A stretch of 8,275 bases of DNA from Thermoflexibacter sp. (GTDB lineage Bacteria > Bacteroidota > Bacteroidia > Cytophagales > Thermoflexibacteraceae): the NCBI GenBank assembly GCA_025455345.1, contig JALOMS010000338.1:1-8275 (forward strand), read 5' to 3'. Below the pieces are notes generated by a model. It was not told where the DNA came from. It made no database searches and saw only the letters and a list, made by a program, of their open reading frames with translations. Shown here one piece after another: positions 6,884 through 8,275 of the stretch (position 1 is its first letter; the number at the start of each line of letters is the position of its first letter). The position numbers were made by a program, and so were the translations under genes.

Positions 6884-8188
6884 TTATCTGCTTTTTCTTT
6901 CTTTACTTATGTAATTTTGGGGTAGTTCTTTAGTTAGTCTTTGTTTGAACTTGTGATAATCTACGGTAATCGTATGTCTTGGAGTCTTATCTTGTTTATA
7001 ATCAGGATTCGCTAATTGCTTGTTTATCAATTCTTTCATATTCTTTGGTCTTTGCCATTGACCTGTGATTTCTCTTGCCATGATTTTTGACTGTAATTCT
7101 GCCGCAGGCCAGATGCACCCCAAAGGCTGAAATAACCCAATAAAGTATAGATTTTTAATAGTTGGGTGCAACATTCGCAAATAAAGAGGAACTTCTCCTT
7201 CTGAGTAATCTATGAAGTTTTTGTCAAAGAATGGATGCGAAATGATATATCCTGTACAAGCAATAATAGTGTCGTATTCTGCGCTTGTCCCGTCTATGAA
7301 ATGCACGATTTTCCCTTCTAATTTCCTAATCTCTTTTTTAGGATTAATTTTCCCATGTCTGATAAAATACATTAGTTCGTCATTCACCGTAGGGTGGGTA
7401 TAACCAATGGGGTGAGTGGGCTTTTGTAATCCATAATGCTCCCAATCCCCAAATTTGAGCCAAATGCTCAATTGAGAAAGCCTCTGCCAGAGCCAATTTG
7501 GTAAAAAATTAATACGACTGCTTACTACATCTGTGGGTTCTCCATATAAGAATTTGGGAACTATCCAGTATCCCTTGCGCCAGCTTAAATCAGTTCTGGC
7601 AGAAAATCGACTTGTTTCCACTGCCACATCACAAGCAGAGTTCCCTCCGCCAATTACCAATACTATCTCATCTTTGTATTCAGAAAATCGCTTTACTGAA
7701 TGAGAATGAATAAATTTTCCTGTGAAATTACCTTCATACACTGGCATTCTTGGCTTCCAGTGATGTCCGTTTGCAGCAACTAAATAATCAAAAATTTCAG
7801 TATTTATGATACCATTTTTTTGTGTCTTGACCACCCATTTGTTTTCCAAGTTTAAGCCTGCATGAATTACTTCTGTTTCAAATTGGATATAATCGTACAA
7901 TCCAAAGTGTTTGGCATATTCTTGGAAATATTTTGCCAGTTGCCAATGAGACGGGTAGTCAGGATAATCCACAGGGAAGGGATAATCTGCATATTCGGAA
8001 AGCGTTTTAGAGCTAATGATATGAGTAGTTTCAAATACACTTGAATGTGAAATATCTTCAGAAAACACCCAATTACCACCAACTTCTTTGCCGTAGTCGT
8101 AAATAGTAATATCCAGCCCTTCGTCTAAGAGGTTTTTGGCGGCAGTGATACCCGATGGTCCCGCGCCAATGATACAAATACGTTGCAT
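6884..8188 (-). CDS. FMO-like flavin-dependent monooxygenase
   Basis: 434 residues, a normal length for class B flavin monooxygenases of the FMO group. These enzymes use FAD, NADPH and O2 to oxygenate soft nucleophiles such as amine N or sulfide S. Motifs: FAD Rossmann VIGAGPSG-type segment at the N-terminus (IIGAGPSG, 6-13), followed by an acidic strand end and VGGNW (36-40); FMO-identifying motif FTGKFIHSHSVKRF (155-168; F155, G157, H161); NADPH-binding VIGGGNSACDVAVE (178-191); and IACTGY (309-314) near the C-terminus. No signal peptide, so it is cytoplasmic. The C-terminal tail is basic (SKERKSR). It sits alone: 231 bases separate it from lpdA, and a promoter candidate lies just upstream. 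A Baeyer-Villiger monooxygenase is less likely because the motif is of FMO rather than BVMO type. The substrate is unknown, and nothing nearby suggests a pathway. Confidence 0.9.
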   Translation of the reverse strand: MQRICIIGAGPSGITAAKNLLDEGLDITIYDYGKEVGGNWVFSEDISHSSVFETTHIISSKTLSEYADYPFPVDYPDYPSHWQLAKYFQEYAKHFGLYDYIQFETEVIHAGLNLENKWVVKTQKNGIINTEIFDYLVAANGHHWKPRMPVYEGNFTGKFIHSHSVKRFSEYKDEIVLVIGGGNSACDVAVETSRFSARTDLSWRKGYWIVPKFLYGEPTDVVSSRINFLPNWLWQRLSQLSIWLKFGDWEHYGLQKPTHPIGYTHPTVNDELMYFIRHGKINPKKEIRKLEGKIVHFIDGTSAEYDTIIACTGYIISHPFFDKNFIDYSEGEVPLYLRMLHPTIKNLYFIGLFQPLGCIWPAAELQSKIMAREITGQWQRPKNMKELINKQLANPDYKQDKTPRHTITVDYHKFKQRLTKELPQNYISKERKSR

Positions 8189-8232
8189 AGTTATGAAATA
8201 GATAAGTGATTTTTTCAGAAAAGAGAATATAT

Positions 8233-8262
8233 CCAGAATAGTAAATGTATGCTAATTGTCAA
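8233..8262 (-). promoter_or_regulatory. Candidate promoter of the monooxygenase gene
   Basis: On the minus strand, TTGACA (8257-8262) is followed, 19 bases after its TTG, by TATTCTGG (8233-8240). This matches TAnnTTTG at all but two fixed positions. The start site would fall roughly 35-40 bases before the ATG at 8188. The interval up to the start codon is AT-rich and has no Shine-Dalgarno sequence, as expected in this phylum. This is a weak call based on consensus only. Confidence 0.35.
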
Positions 8263-8275
8263 AAAATAGATACAC

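Overview
The window looks like chromosomal DNA from a Bacteroidota species, probably of the Cytophagales type. This rests on the low to moderate GC content, the AT-rich gaps, the lack of clear Shine-Dalgarno sequences before starts, and two promoter-like sites resembling the TTG / TAnnTTTG pattern of that phylum. No marker gene allows a firmer placement. Every supported gene lies on the minus strand, so transcription runs from right to left. No RNA gene, insertion sequence, CRISPR array or phage gene is visible, and no gap between genes exceeds about 230 bases.

Right part (about 5200-8275): a complete FMO-like flavin monooxygenase gene comes first, with a promoter candidate near the right edge. 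A 231-base AT-rich gap follows, holding a compound inverted repeat and a promoter candidate. Then come lpdA (dihydrolipoyl dehydrogenase, the E3 subunit of 2-oxoacid dehydrogenase complexes) and, 33 bases on, an exported M20-family amidohydrolase. These two are probably cotranscribed.

Left part (1-3890): an [NiFe]-hydrogenase maturation (hyp) locus that appears damaged. Directly after the amidohydrolase stop codon lies a short open stretch resembling the last ~25 codons of hypA, with the rest of hypA absent. Five bases later starts an unrecognised integral membrane protein with about seven predicted membrane segments. Twelve bases further comes hypB, which is broken by a frameshift combined with the loss of about 11 family-conserved residues between the 'DADRIR' and 'CHLEA' segments. 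hypF follows with no gap (TAG|ATG); it is open over 742 codons and runs off the left edge shortly before its expected C-terminus.

HypA and HypB normally deliver nickel, and HypF makes the cyanide ligands, for the NiFe active site. The truncated hypA and lesioned hypB suggest a locus that has lost, or is losing, nickel insertion, perhaps after a deletion that joined the amidohydrolase gene to the tail of hypA. An assembly error at hypB cannot be excluded from the sequence alone. The most interesting items are this decay pattern and the unknown membrane protein lying tightly between hypA and hypB.
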